DNA from: Aquilaria yunnanensis
Taxonomy: Eukaryota; Streptophyta; Magnoliopsida; Malvales; Thymelaeaceae
DNA: 64,000 bases
NCBI GenBank assembly: GCA_039654915.1
Contig: CM077596.1
Location: 47,552,501-47,616,500, forward strand
Direction: 5' to 3'
Below the pieces are notes generated by a model. The model saw only the letters and a list, made by a program, of their open reading frames with translations. It was not told where the DNA came from and searched no databases. The first letter of the stretch is position 1, and each line of letters starts with the position of its first letter. A program made the position numbers and the translations under genes. This document shows, in pieces, positions 10,687 to 21,218 of the stretch.

Positions 10687-11150
10687 GTCACGATTACTGT
10701 ACGTGCTAGCTGTCGCTTTTGAAATTTTCCTCCCCTTTTGATAATAATGTATCCACTCCTGACATGAACCAAAGTCACGATTACTGTACGTGCTAGCTGT
10801 CGCTTTTGAAATTTTCCTCCTCTTTTAGCAATAATGTATCCACTCTTGACATAAGCCATAGTCACGATACTGTACATGCTAGCTGACGCTTTTGAAATTT
10901 TCCTCCCATAATGTACCCACTCCTGACATGAGCTATAATTATGACTACTGTATATACCTGCCACTTTTGAAATTTTCCTTCTCATCCGACAATCATGTAC
11001 CTACTCCTGACATAAGCTACAGCCGCGACTACTGTACATGCTAGCAGCTATTTTGAAAATTTTCCTCCTCTTTTAACGATAGTGTACCCATACCTGACCA
11101 AAGTCATACTCGTGACTACTGTGAATAGCTGGCAATAATGTATCCATTCT
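10687..11150 (+). repeat. ~86-bp tandem repeats, about six copies
   Basis: Copies begin near 10687, 10774, 10861, 10937, 11022 and 11103, each with GTCACGATTACTGTACGTGC-like sequence followed by GCTTTTGAAATTTTCCTCC and ATGTATCCACTC. The first three are close matches and the later ones decay. They fill the space between copy 2 of the cysteine-rich gene and the LOG-like gene. Confidence 0.85.
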
Positions 11151-11224
11151 TGAAAATAAAATTATTGCCTTATCTCTTCATCTCTATAACTATATCCTCT
11201 TTTCTCACAAGGGTAAGGATAGGA

Positions 11225-11854
11225 ATGGAGAAAACCCCAACTCGTAAATCCCAAAGTATTTGTGTATTTTCTGGGGCTTTTCCTGGAAAAGATGAAGAGT
11301 ATTTAAAAGCAGCCAACCATTTGGGAAGAGTATTAGCTGAGCGAAAAATACATTTAGTTTATGGAGGAGGTAGTGTCGGATTAATGGGAGGTGTAGCATC
11401 AGCAGCATCTCTAGGAGGAAGTCAAGTTCTGGGTATTATCCCTGGACCTCTGAAATTTATTTCTGGGGGCACGATTGGAGAAGAATTAGTGGTTAAAAAT
11501 TTGCAAGAGCGTGTGTTACAAATGCTTTTAAATGCTGATGCTTTTATCGCTCTACCAGGTGGTTTTGGCACATTGGGAGAAGTCTTTCAAATTGCTTCCA
11601 TGGCCCAACTTAATTTGCATAAGAAACCCATTGGGCTTTTGAATGTTAACAATTTCTTTACAGGTCTGATAGCTTTTATGGATTATGCTATGCAGAAGAA
11701 TTTTATATCAAGAGTGGCACGGCGAATCATAATATCCGCAACAACTGCTGAAGAATTGCTAGATAAAATACAAGCTTTTGTTCCTGAACCAGATCCAGCA
11801 ATGATTCAGATAGACTGGACGCGACAGTCTTTCCCGAACAGTTCGATCCCATAA
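11225..11854 (+). CDS. LOG: LOG-like cytokinin riboside 5'-monophosphate phosphoribohydrolase
   Basis: LOG enzymes remove ribose 5'-phosphate from cytokinin nucleotides to release active cytokinin in the cytosol. This intact 209-residue ORF starts at MEKTPTRKSQ; an in-frame ATG at 11138 would add 29 unlike residues. It shows SICVFSGAFPGKDEEYL at 11-27, the Rossmann-like HLVYGGGSVGLMG at 43-55, QVLGIIPGPL, ADAFIALPGGFGTLGE with the family motif PGGxGTxxE at 111-119, and KPIGLLNV. The usual MHxRK motif reads LQERV here (93-97): Arg96 is kept but the His and Lys are replaced. Length matches plant LOGs (about 200-230). Plant LOG genes normally have several introns; this copy has none, which suggests capture from a spliced mRNA. 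It lies sense inside the retrotransposon. Family assignment is secure, activity is not. Confidence 0.88.
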   Translation: MEKTPTRKSQSICVFSGAFPGKDEEYLKAANHLGRVLAERKIHLVYGGGSVGLMGGVASAASLGGSQVLGIIPGPLKFISGGTIGEELVVKNLQERVLQMLLNADAFIALPGGFGTLGEVFQIASMAQLNLHKKPIGLLNVNNFFTGLIAFMDYAMQKNFISRVARRIIISATTAEELLDKIQAFVPEPDPAMIQIDWTRQSFPNSSIP

Positions 11855-12385
11855 TAGTCCTCTACTAACCCTGTTGAAATATTGTGGAAGAAGAAGTGAT
11901 CCGATCCGTTTTGCTTGTCCTTTAGTTTTATTATCAGCATTTTCTTTCGTGTTTTAGTTTTTCTTTCAGGGAATTTCTTTTTTTATCTTATAAGATAGTC
12001 TCGTCCATGCTGATATTAAAACCATAGGACAATGCCTTTAGGTTGGAATGGCTGAGTAAAGAGTAATTTTTATTGCTCTTGAGACGCATCCTATTAGGTC
12101 TACTAGGCATAACATTTTAGGATAGTTAAGCTTCAACCTTATTTGGATGACATATCTCTCAAGCGAATCTATATTTACTAAAGAAAATATTAGATAAACC
12201 TTGGATATTGATTCCAAACATCCGTTCCCTTTACATAATTTGTTAGCAATATTGTCATCATCAAGATTCACTCATTTTATCGAAGTCTAAAATTTCGCAC
12301 TCGCCTATTATGCAAATTCACACTTTCGAAGAAAATTATTCCAATTCTAATTGCTTTCATATAAATTTCGCTCGAAGTTCAAGGA
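11855..12385 (+). other. 3' flank of the LOG-like gene, no gene seen
   Basis: This is AT-rich sequence between the LOG-like stop codon and the repeat array. There are no ORFs of note, and I could not place a polyadenylation signal with confidence. Confidence 0.5.
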
Positions 12386-15300
12386 GATTCCCTTAACCTC
12401 AAATCATCAATTTTCCTTCAAAACGATAGGAGAGTTCCTATCGTCGAGGTTCTAAGGTAGGACCCTTAACCTCAAAACAAACAATTTTCCTTCAAACGAT
12501 AGGAGAGTTCCTATCGTCGAGGTTCTAAGGTAGGACCCTTAACCTCAAAATCAACAATTTTCCTTCAAACGATAGGAGAGTTCCTGTCGTCGAGGTTCTA
12601 AGGTAGGACCCTTAACCTCAAAATCATCAATTTTCCTTCAAACGATAGGAGAGTTCCTATCGTTGAGGTTCTAAGGTAGGACCCTTAACCTCAAAACAAT
12701 CAATTTTCCTTCAAACGATAGGAGAGTTCCTATCGTCGAGGTTCTAAGGTAGGGCCCTTAACCTCAAAATCATCAATTTTCCTTCAAACGATAGGAGAGT
12801 TCCTATCGTCGAGGTTCTAAGGTAGGACCCTTAACCTCAAAATCATCAATTTTCCTTCAAACGATAGGAGAGTTCCTATCGTCGAGGTTCTAAGGTAGGA
12901 CCCTTAACCTCAAAACAATCAATTTTCCTTCAAACGATAGGAGAGTTCCTATCGTCGAGGTTCTAAGGTAGGACCCTTAACCTCATTCAAACAATTTTCC
13001 TTCAAACGATAGGAGAGTTCCTGTCGTCGAGGTTCTAAGGTAGGACCCTTAACCTCAAAATCATCAATTTTCCTTCAAACGATAGGAGAGTTCCTATCGT
13101 CGAGGTTCTAAGGTAGGACCCTTAACCTCAAAATCATCAATTTTCCTTCAAACGATAGGAGAGTTCCTATCGTCGAGGTTCTAAGGTAGGACCCTTAACC
13201 TCAAAATCATCAATTTTCCTTCAAACGATAGGAGAGTTCCTATCGTCGAGGTTCTAAGGTAGGACCCTTAACCTCAAAACAATCAATTTTCCTTCAAACG
13301 ATAGGAGAGTTCCTATCGTCGAGGTTCTAAGGTAGGGCCCTTAACCTCAAAATCATCAATTTTCCTTCAAACGATAGGAGAGTTCCTATTGTCGAGGTTC
13401 TAAGGTAGGACCCTTAACCTCAAAATCATCAATTTTCCTTCAAACGATAGGAGAGTTCCTATCGTCGAGGTTCTAAGATAGGGCCCTTAACCTCAAAATC
13501 ATCAATTTTCCTTCAAACGATAGGAGAGTTCCTATCGTCGAGGTTCTAAGGTAGGACCCTTAACCTCATTCAAACAATTTTCCTTCAAACGATAGGAGAG
13601 TTCCTGTCGTCGAGGTTCTAAGGTAGGACCCTTAACCTCAAAATCATCAATTTTCCTTCAAACGATAGGAGAGTTCCTATCGTCGAGGTTCTAAGGTAGG
13701 ACCCTTAACCTCAAAATCATCAATTTTCCTTCAAACGATAGGAGAGTTCCTATCGTCGAGGTTCTAAGGTAGGACCCTTAACCTCAAAATCATCAATTTT
13801 CCTTTAAACGATAGGAGAGTTCCTATCGTCGAGGTTCTAAGGTAGGACCCTTAACCTCAAAATCATCAATTTTCCTCCAAACGATAGGAGAGTTCCTATC
13901 ATCGAGGTTCTAAGGTAGGACCCTTAACCTCAAAATCATCAATTTTCCTTCAAACGATAGGAGAGTTCCTATCGTCGAGGTTCTAAGGTAGGACCCTTAA
14001 CCTCAAAACAATCAATTTTCCTTCAAACGATAGGAGAGTTCCTATCGTCGAGGTTCTAAGGTAGGACCCTTAACCTCATTCAAACAATTTTCCTTCAAAC
14101 GATAGGAGAGTTCCTGTCGTCGAGGTTCTAAGGTAGGACCCTTAACCTCAAAATCATCAATTTTCCTTCAAACGATAGGAGAGTTCCTATCGTCGAGGTT
14201 CTAAGGTAGGACCCTTAACCTCAAAATCATCAATTTTCCTTCAAACGATAGGAGAGTTCCTATCGTCGAGGTTCTAAGGTAGGACCCTTAACCTCAAAAT
14301 CATCAATTTTCCTTCAAACGATAGGAGAGTTCCTATCGTCGAGGTTCTAAGGTAGGACCCTTAACCTCAAAACAATCAATTTTCCTTCAAACGATAGGAG
14401 AGTTCCTATCGTCGAGGTTCTAAGGTAGGGCCCTTAACCTCAAAATCATCAATTTTCCTTCAAACGATAGGAGAGTTCCTATTGTCGAGGTTCTAAGGTA
14501 GGACCCTTAACCTCAAAATCATCAATTTTCCTTCAAACGATAGGAGAGTTCCTATCGTCGAGGTTCTAAGATAGGGCCCTTAACCTCAAAATCATCAATT
14601 TTCCTTCAAACGATAGGAGAGTTCCTATCGTCGAGGTTCTAAGGTAGGACCCTTAACCTCATTCAAACAATTTTCCTTCAAACGATAGGAGAGTTCCTGT
14701 CGTCGAGGTTCTAAGGTAGGACCCTTAACCTCAAAATCATCAATTTTCCTTCAAACGATAGGAGAGTTCCTATCGTCGAGGTTCTAAGGTAGGACCCTTA
14801 ACCTCAAAATCATCAATTTTCCTTCAAACGAGAGGAGAGTTCCTATCGTCGAGGTTCTAAGGTAGGACCCTTAACCTCAAAATCATCAATTTTCCTTCAA
14901 ACGATAGGAGAGTTCCTATCGTCGAGGTTCTAAGGTAGGACCCTTAACCTCAAAATCATCAATTTTCCTTTAAACGATAGGAGAGTTCCTATCGTCGAGG
15001 TTCTAAGGTAGGACCCTTAACCTCAAAATCATCAATTTTCCTCCAAACGATAGGAGAGTTCCTATCATCGAGGTTCTAAGGTAGGACCCTTAACCTCAAA
15101 ATCATCAATTTTTCTTCAAACGATAGGAGAGTTCCTATCATCGAGGTTCTAAGGTAGGACCCTTAACCTTAATCATCAATTTTTCTTCAAACGATAAGAG
15201 AATTCTTGTCGCAGAGGTTCTAAGGTAGGGCCCTTAACCTCAAACTTTCAACGATAGAAGAGTTCCTATCGTCGAGGTTCTAAGGAGAGTTCCTTAAACC

Positions 15301-15955
15301 TCAAACAATCAATCATCAATTTTTCTTAAACGATAAGAGAGTTCTTATCGCAGAGGTTCTAAGGTAGGGCCCTTAACCTCAAACTTTCAACGATAGGAGA
15401 GTTCCTATCGTCGAGGTTCTAAGGAGAGTTCCTTAACCTCAAACAATCAATCATTCAGTCCATCTTACAACGATAGAACCTTTCCTATCGTTAGAGGTTC
15501 TAAGGACCTTTCCTTAAACCTCAAACAAACAATCAATCATTCAGTCCATCTTACAACAATAGAACCTTTCCTATCGTTAGAGGTTCTAAGGACCTTTCCT
15601 TAAACCTCAAACAAACAATCAATCATTCAGTCCATCTTACAACGATAGAACCTTTCCTATCGTTAGAGGTTCTAAGGACCTTTCCTTAACCTCAAACAAA
15701 CAATCAATCATTCAGTCCATCTTACAACGATAGAACCTTTCCTATCGTTAGAGGTTCTAAGGACCTTTCCTTAACCTCAAACAAACAATCAATCATTCAG
15801 TCCATCTTACAACGATAGAACCTTTCCTATCGTTAGAGGCTCTAAGGACCTTTCCTTAAACCTCAAACAAACAATCAATCATTCAGTCCATCTTACAACG
15901 ATAGAACTTTTCCTATCGTTAGAGGTTCTAAGGACCTTTTCTTTAACCTCTGAGT
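12386..15955 (+). repeat. Hairpin-bearing tandem repeat array of the retrotransposon
   Basis: About 38 copies of a 73-bp unit (12390-15170) are followed by about ten diverged units of 85-105 bp (15170-15955). Each unit carries ACGATAGGA-GAGT-TCCTATCGT, a 9-bp stem with 4-nt loop, and GAGGTTCTAAGG...CCTTAACCTC, a second stem. The variant with CATTCAAACAA and CTGTCGTCG recurs at about 12985, 13567, 14077 and 14660, giving a higher-order period near 582 bp. Two rare variants (TATTGTCG at about 13388 and 14482; CTAAGATAGGG at about 13471 and 14567) repeat about 1,095 bp apart, so a 15-unit block was duplicated. Variable tandem repeats just upstream of the 3' LTR are known for Ogre/Tat elements. 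Confidence 0.95.
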
Positions 15956-16055
15956 TTAGGTAACGAGAAAATTCTCAATGCCTAGCTAAGCCGGACGAAA
16001 TTTGGTAACGACTTTGCATACATCATGTCCCATGAAGCATGCAAAGGGGGGCAGC
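15956..16055 (+). promoter_or_regulatory. Region before the 3' LTR with polypurine tract
   Basis: AAAGGGGGG at 16043-16051, followed by CAGC and the TG of the LTR, is the primer for plus-strand synthesis. The preceding 90 bp include CATGTCCCATGAAGCATGC. No gene. Confidence 0.8.
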
Positions 16056-18563
16056 TGTTGACACCCAATTTCGTCCGGCTTAAAAATAGAAAAATTAATT
16101 AATTATTTTAAAAATTAAAACTTATTAAAAAAATTATTATTGAATTACTTAATTAATTGATTACTTAATTAAAAAATAATAATAGTAATAATGGCAATAT
16201 TATTTTAGGGACATTCTTTTTTAATTTTTATGTTAAAGAAAAAAAAAGGAAAAAAAAGAAGAAAAAAATAATAATAATAAATTAAATCTAAATTAATTAA
16301 AATTCAAAATTATTAATTAATTAATTAATTAAAAAAAAAAGAATAAAAAAAACAAAAATAATAATAATAATAAAAAATGGGGAGGGTGGCCGACAGAGGC
16401 TCCCCCTCCCCTTATCCCTTATCTTCTCTCGCACTCTCTAATCTTATCTTCTTTCCCTCTCACGAAATCTTATCTCTCTTTCTCTGGTAACATGAGAGAA
16501 CAGAGAGACAGCTTGGAGGCAACAACTCTCTCTCTCATCTCACGGATATTTTCTCTCACCCCTACCACAGCCTAGACTTCTCTCTCCCCCTCGCTCTCAT
16601 TCACTCAGCTCGTCTCCCTCTCTGGCCTCTCTCCATTCTCTCTCTCTCTGCGCTCCCCTGAGCTCTCTCTCTCATCTTACGAGCTCAGCTCACTCTTCTT
16701 CTCCTTCACTCTCTCTTTCACTCTCACCTTCGCCAGCCACACCTGCTGCCCAAACTCCACCCGCTCCGCCCTCTTCTACGGCCGATCCGCCAGCCGTCGC
16801 CTTCTCTGTCTCCCAGTAGACGTCGTGTCGCCGCCAGCCTTCTAGCCTGGCGGTTTATCTTCCTCCGACAGCCCATCGACGCCGTCATCTCTTCGCACTC
16901 AGCCACGCCTCTCCTGCTGCGACCACTCCCTTGCTGCGCTCAGCCACCGCCCGTCGCACTCAGGCCAGCTCCTCTGCGTCGCCTCCCCTGCTGTGACCCC
17001 TCCCTTGTCGCGCCTCCTCCCATGCTCGCGACGCTGCCAAGCTGAGCACGCCGCCGTCGCACCCATCCAGCCCGACGCCCTTCCCTTGCTGGCTGGGCCT
17101 CCTCCGCTCGCCGTCGCACCGAAAAGCTCTCACGCCAGCCTGCTGCTCTCTTTTCACCGCCATCTCCCTACAGCTGCCGCGTCCCCCTCTCCGCTGCACC
17201 ACCCAGCTTCCTTCACCGCCAGTCAGATCATTCTCGCCGCCGCCCCACGCTATCGACTCCAGCCGCTGCTCTCCTTCCGCCGTCTAGCCCCGTGTCGCGC
17301 CCAGGCCGCTACTCCGCCGCGCTTACGCCTCTTCCTCTTCCCGAATAGCCTAGCCCCCCTTTTGCTTCGCCATCCCCTCGCTGTAGTGTCACTGTCGTCT
17401 CGGCATCTGAAGGAAGAAGAAGAAGTAAGAAAAACAGAACGCGAGTTGCGTATTTCGTTTTTGACCAAGTCAAAGATTTCCTGTTTGGGCATAACCCTCG
17501 TTTAGCCCTTCTAATTTTCTTTTTCATTCATACAAGTCACTAATATTCTCCCTGTTTTGCAGATTCATCACTGACAGTATTGTTTTATGTTTTTTATTTC
17601 TTTTTTTGGTTGTTGGTTTATTATTTCGAGAATCATGAATTATTCAGTGATCAATATTACATAAAATTGCATGTTTAGGTTAGGTTAGATTATTACTTAT
17701 TTATTTTATTTTAACTTTAATAGTTAGCATAAATTTAAAATTCATGTTTTACATAACGTATCTAAAAAGATCATATTTACGAGATTCAATTCTGAGCAAA
17801 TTTTAATGAAAATTAAAGAATGAATTTAGGACGTAATAAATCATAAAATTCATATCCAGGTGATTCGGTTAGAATCCATGGTTTGGATTCTATTGATAGC
17901 AAAAAAATATATATAATAAATAAAATTAAAATTAAAATTAAATAATGAAACCCAGATCACAAACTCAACCAGTCAACCACATTTATCTTTTTGTACAACT
18001 ATTATTTAGTCCTTGATACTTTTTATTTAGTTCATTTTAGTCACTCACCGTTGTTTCTATTGTTTGTAAATTAGTCACTGGAGTTAGAAGTTTATTTTCT
18101 GGCAGTTTAGCCACTGGCTAAGACTTTTTTTTTTTTTTTTTTTTTTTTATTTTTTTTTTATTATTATTTTTTTCTTAAAATCTTTGTAATTTTGATTGAA
18201 TCTATACAATGCGTTTCAAATATCAATTTTTGAGAATTCATTCTACGTGGGTTTAATAAAATTACAGGATTGAGGAAAAAGTGGCAGCATCTGTCTACTT
18301 TCCTGGTTTAATTTTTTGTGCTCTCCTCCTCGGATATTGTTAGTCTTATTAAAATCCGTATATGAGATTGTATATATAATCTTGATTTTGGATTGAAATC
18401 AGCATGATATTTGTTTGAATTAAAAATGGTGCTTTTCTTGTTGAAGGCCACAGAGAACAAATCGAAGAAGATGACTTGAGATGGTATTTACCTAACTTTT
18501 GGATTAATGACAAAAATGGATCCTCTAGATTACCTTTGTGATAAATTAGGCCCTAAATTTTTA

Positions 18564-18594
<31 letters not shown>

Positions 18595-19400
18595 TGGTCA
18601 TTTATAGCCTAAATAATTACTAAATCGTTTGTTTGCCATGAAAATTTTCTGCTTTGTGTATTTCGATCACTGATTTTACTTATTTTCTTTTATGTTTGTT
18701 CATTTCATTAAAGGCATTTATCAGCTTAGGAATTAATATTAAGTATAATTATATAATTAGATTAGATAGACTTTTTAATAATTAATCTAAAAAATTAATT
18801 TGACATATTAAAAATAAAAATCTCATTTTTGAAAATTTCGGTCTATGTGGGCCATTAATAATTAGTTAAATAATTAATAATAAGAATTAAATAATTACGA
18901 TAAATCAATTTCCATATCCGGATGATCCGGCAGGATCTACGGTTTGGAAAATATCAAACTTTTTTTTTAAAAAAAATAAATAAATTAAATAAAAAGATAA
19001 AAATCCATATTTTTACAATATGGATAAAATTGTTTAAAATTTCACCAAAATTCCGTGTCCAAATGACTCGGCAGAGTCCATGGTTCGGAATCAAAATCTT
19101 CCGTGTCCAAATGACTCGGCAGAGTCCATGGTTCGGAAGTATAAAATTTTACCCGAATTAATTACCAAAATCCACATTTTTGACTAATTCAGTTAAAATA
19201 TCTAAATTAACTGAAAATTTTTAAAAGCAAAGTAAAACAAAATTAAAATCAACTAAGGTGCCAATTTTGGGCGCTATAACAATATTGTTTTAGCGTAACC
19301 GTACTCCCGATCCCCGAACTCTCGCAGACCAATTTTAAGGTGACCAATCGACCTAGGTAAACCGATTGGTGGCGACTCCAGAAAACCCGACGTTGCCACA
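16056..19400 (+). repeat. 3' LTR
   Basis: This 3345-bp copy is nearly identical to 1535-4880. It starts TGTTGACACC after the purine tract and ends GTTGCCACA, followed by the target duplication GCCGT at 19401-19405. Confidence 0.95.
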
Positions 19401-21218
19401 GCCGTCACCCTGAGGAATTAAATGTAGCTCTGATCGACTGCAGAGAATCTCAAGGTCTTTACGAGCCTTCACGTTGTCCTTAGTTTTATTGGTCACATCC
19501 ATCACTGTATTCCATATATTGTCAAACACATTATTCTCTATATGCATAACATCCAAATTATGGCGGATCAAGTTAGTCTTCCAATACGGTAGCTCCTAGA
19601 AAATACTTCGTTTTGTCCAATTATGGGTTCTGCCATAACCTGGTATGGTTACAACCTGTCCATTGCGAACTACAGAACACAAATGTGCGATACGTTCAAA
19701 TATTGCTGCTGGTGGTAAACGCTCAGGAGGCAACGATTTCTCAACTTTTCCTCTCTTAAAGGAGACTCTGTTCCTTCTGTATGGGTGATCCAACTCTAGA
19801 AATTGTCTATGACAATCGAAGAATGACGTTTTCCTTCCATGCTGAAGTTGGAAAGCTTTACTATACTCCATGCAAATAGGGCACGATAACCTCCCATGAG
19901 TCATCCATCCGGACAACATCCCATATGCCGGGAAGTCATTTATGGTCCACAAAACCGAAGCACGGAGCTGAAAATTTTGTTTCAGTGAAACATCCCATGT
20001 TTCGACCCCATCCTCTCATAGCTGCTTCAATTCATGAATAAGTGGTTGTAAATAGACATCAATATTCTGACGTGGACTCCGAGGGCCAGGTATCAATGCA
20101 GTCAAAAACATATATGGCTTCTTCATACACATCCACGGAGGCAAATTATAGGGAGTTACAATGACAGGCCAACATGAGTATTGTTTACCTGAGTACCCGA
20201 AAGGCGTAAACCCATCAGAACAAACTCCAAGGCGAACATTTCGGGCCTCCGCCGCAAACCACGGGTACGTGGAATCAAAATATTTCCATGCTTCTGCATC
20301 TGAAGGATGTTTTAAAACATTTGGGTCGGATCGATGCTCACTATGCCACCGCATGTGCTCTGCAGTTGAGAGTGAAGCATATAGTCGCTGAAGGCGTGGA
20401 GTGAGCGGTAAATAGTGCATAGTCTTCCTTGCTCTATCCTTACCTCGCCCATTTGATCTCGGCTTAAACCGAGATTCACCACAAAACTTGCATTCTGAAG
20501 CATCTTCATCAGTATTCCAAAACAACATACAGTCGTTTACACAAGCATCAATTTTAAGATGGGCAAGACCTAGTTGTGAAACTAATTTCTTCGTCTTATA
20601 CCAATTCGATGGCATCTTGCTGTCACTTGGCTGCGTCTCTTTCATCAACGCTGCAATACCATCATAACACCCTCTTGGTATATGATATTCTGCTTTTAGG
20701 TTTAACAACCGAACTGCAGCAGAAAGTTCAGAATGCTTCTCACATCCATCCCAAAGAGGTGTACTAACGGAGTCCAGTAACTCAGAAAATTTTCTAAACC
20801 CTTCATTAGGTTGTTGATCCTGTTCAGTGGAATTCTGATGCATACTCGGACCCGCTGCATCAAATATCATTTGAGCATATGGGTTTATATTTGAACTGTA
20901 CTCAGACTGCTCATACACATCATAATTATGAAACGGCTGCTGCGGAGGCTCTGTAAAGGCCTCCCCATGAGCTGTCCAGTTGGTGTAATGAGGCATGAAA
21001 CCCACTTTGTATAGATGCACTCGCACGTCATCACAATACTTAAACCTCAAATTTTTACACCTCTTACACGGGCAACGTATTTTGTCTCCATCCATGTGAG
21101 CTGGGTTACTACAAGCGAATGTAACAAACTGCTCAATCCCTGTCTCCCACTCCTCTGTGTACCCAACTCGACCCGGTAAATACCGACTACTATACATCCA
21201 ACTACGTTCCATGGAGTC
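19401..21218 (-). pseudogene. CACTA (En/Spm) transposase, 5' half, two premature stops
   Basis: Translation starts at the ATG at 21212 (MERSWMYSSRYLPGR). The first about 85 residues are a transposase-associated domain with a Cys-rich core (CPCKRCKN, GFMPHYTNWTAHGE). A TNP2 transposase domain follows (NDCMLFWNTDED, CKFCGESRF, HYLPLTPRLQRLYAS, RLGVCSDGFTPFG). The frame is cut by TGA at 20016-20018 and TAG at 19596-19598; both replace a Trp codon in the family pattern. The same frame resumes after each stop (WTINDFPAYGMLSGW, CPICMEYSKAF, GYGRTHNWTKRSIF, RHNLDVMHIENNVFDN). The 3' half lies at 1-1534, beyond the retrotransposon. An acceptor AG at 21220-21219 just before the ATG, paired with a donor at 23275, suggests a long intron in the 5' UTR. 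Confidence 0.92.

Larger units (their letters stand above)
9130..10690 (+). repeat. Tandem duplication of the cysteine-rich gene unit (~840 bp)
   Basis: Copy 1 spans about 9150-9900 and copy 2 about 9990-10690. Similarity extends beyond the coding regions into the leaders and the first bases of the 3' flanks, so the unit was duplicated at DNA level with its flanks. Confidence 0.75.
1535..19400 (+). mobile_element. Young LTR retrotransposon (Tat/Ogre-like, non-autonomous) with cargo genes
   Basis: This element of 17,866 bp has 3.35-kb LTRs, a tRNA-Arg-type primer site and a purine tract (AAAGGGGGG, 16043-16051) before the 3' LTR. Large size, long LTRs, an Arg primer site, a gag tail of Tat/Ogre type and tandem repeats near the 3' LTR are all features known for the Ty3 Tat/Ogre lineage. 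No reverse transcriptase, integrase or protease coding sequence is visible, only a short gag remnant at 5889-6212. Instead the sense strand carries two tandem virus-type cysteine-rich protein genes and a LOG-like gene, all intact. It inserted into the transposase of a CACTA element and made GCCGT duplications. I saw two substitutions and one 1-bp indel between the LTRs, so insertion is recent. Confidence 0.93.

Noticed and set aside
12386..15955. CRISPR-like array of regular repeats
   Set aside because: The whole 73-bp unit repeats and there are no unique spacers. It lies inside a plant LTR retrotransposon, so it is a tandem repeat, not CRISPR.
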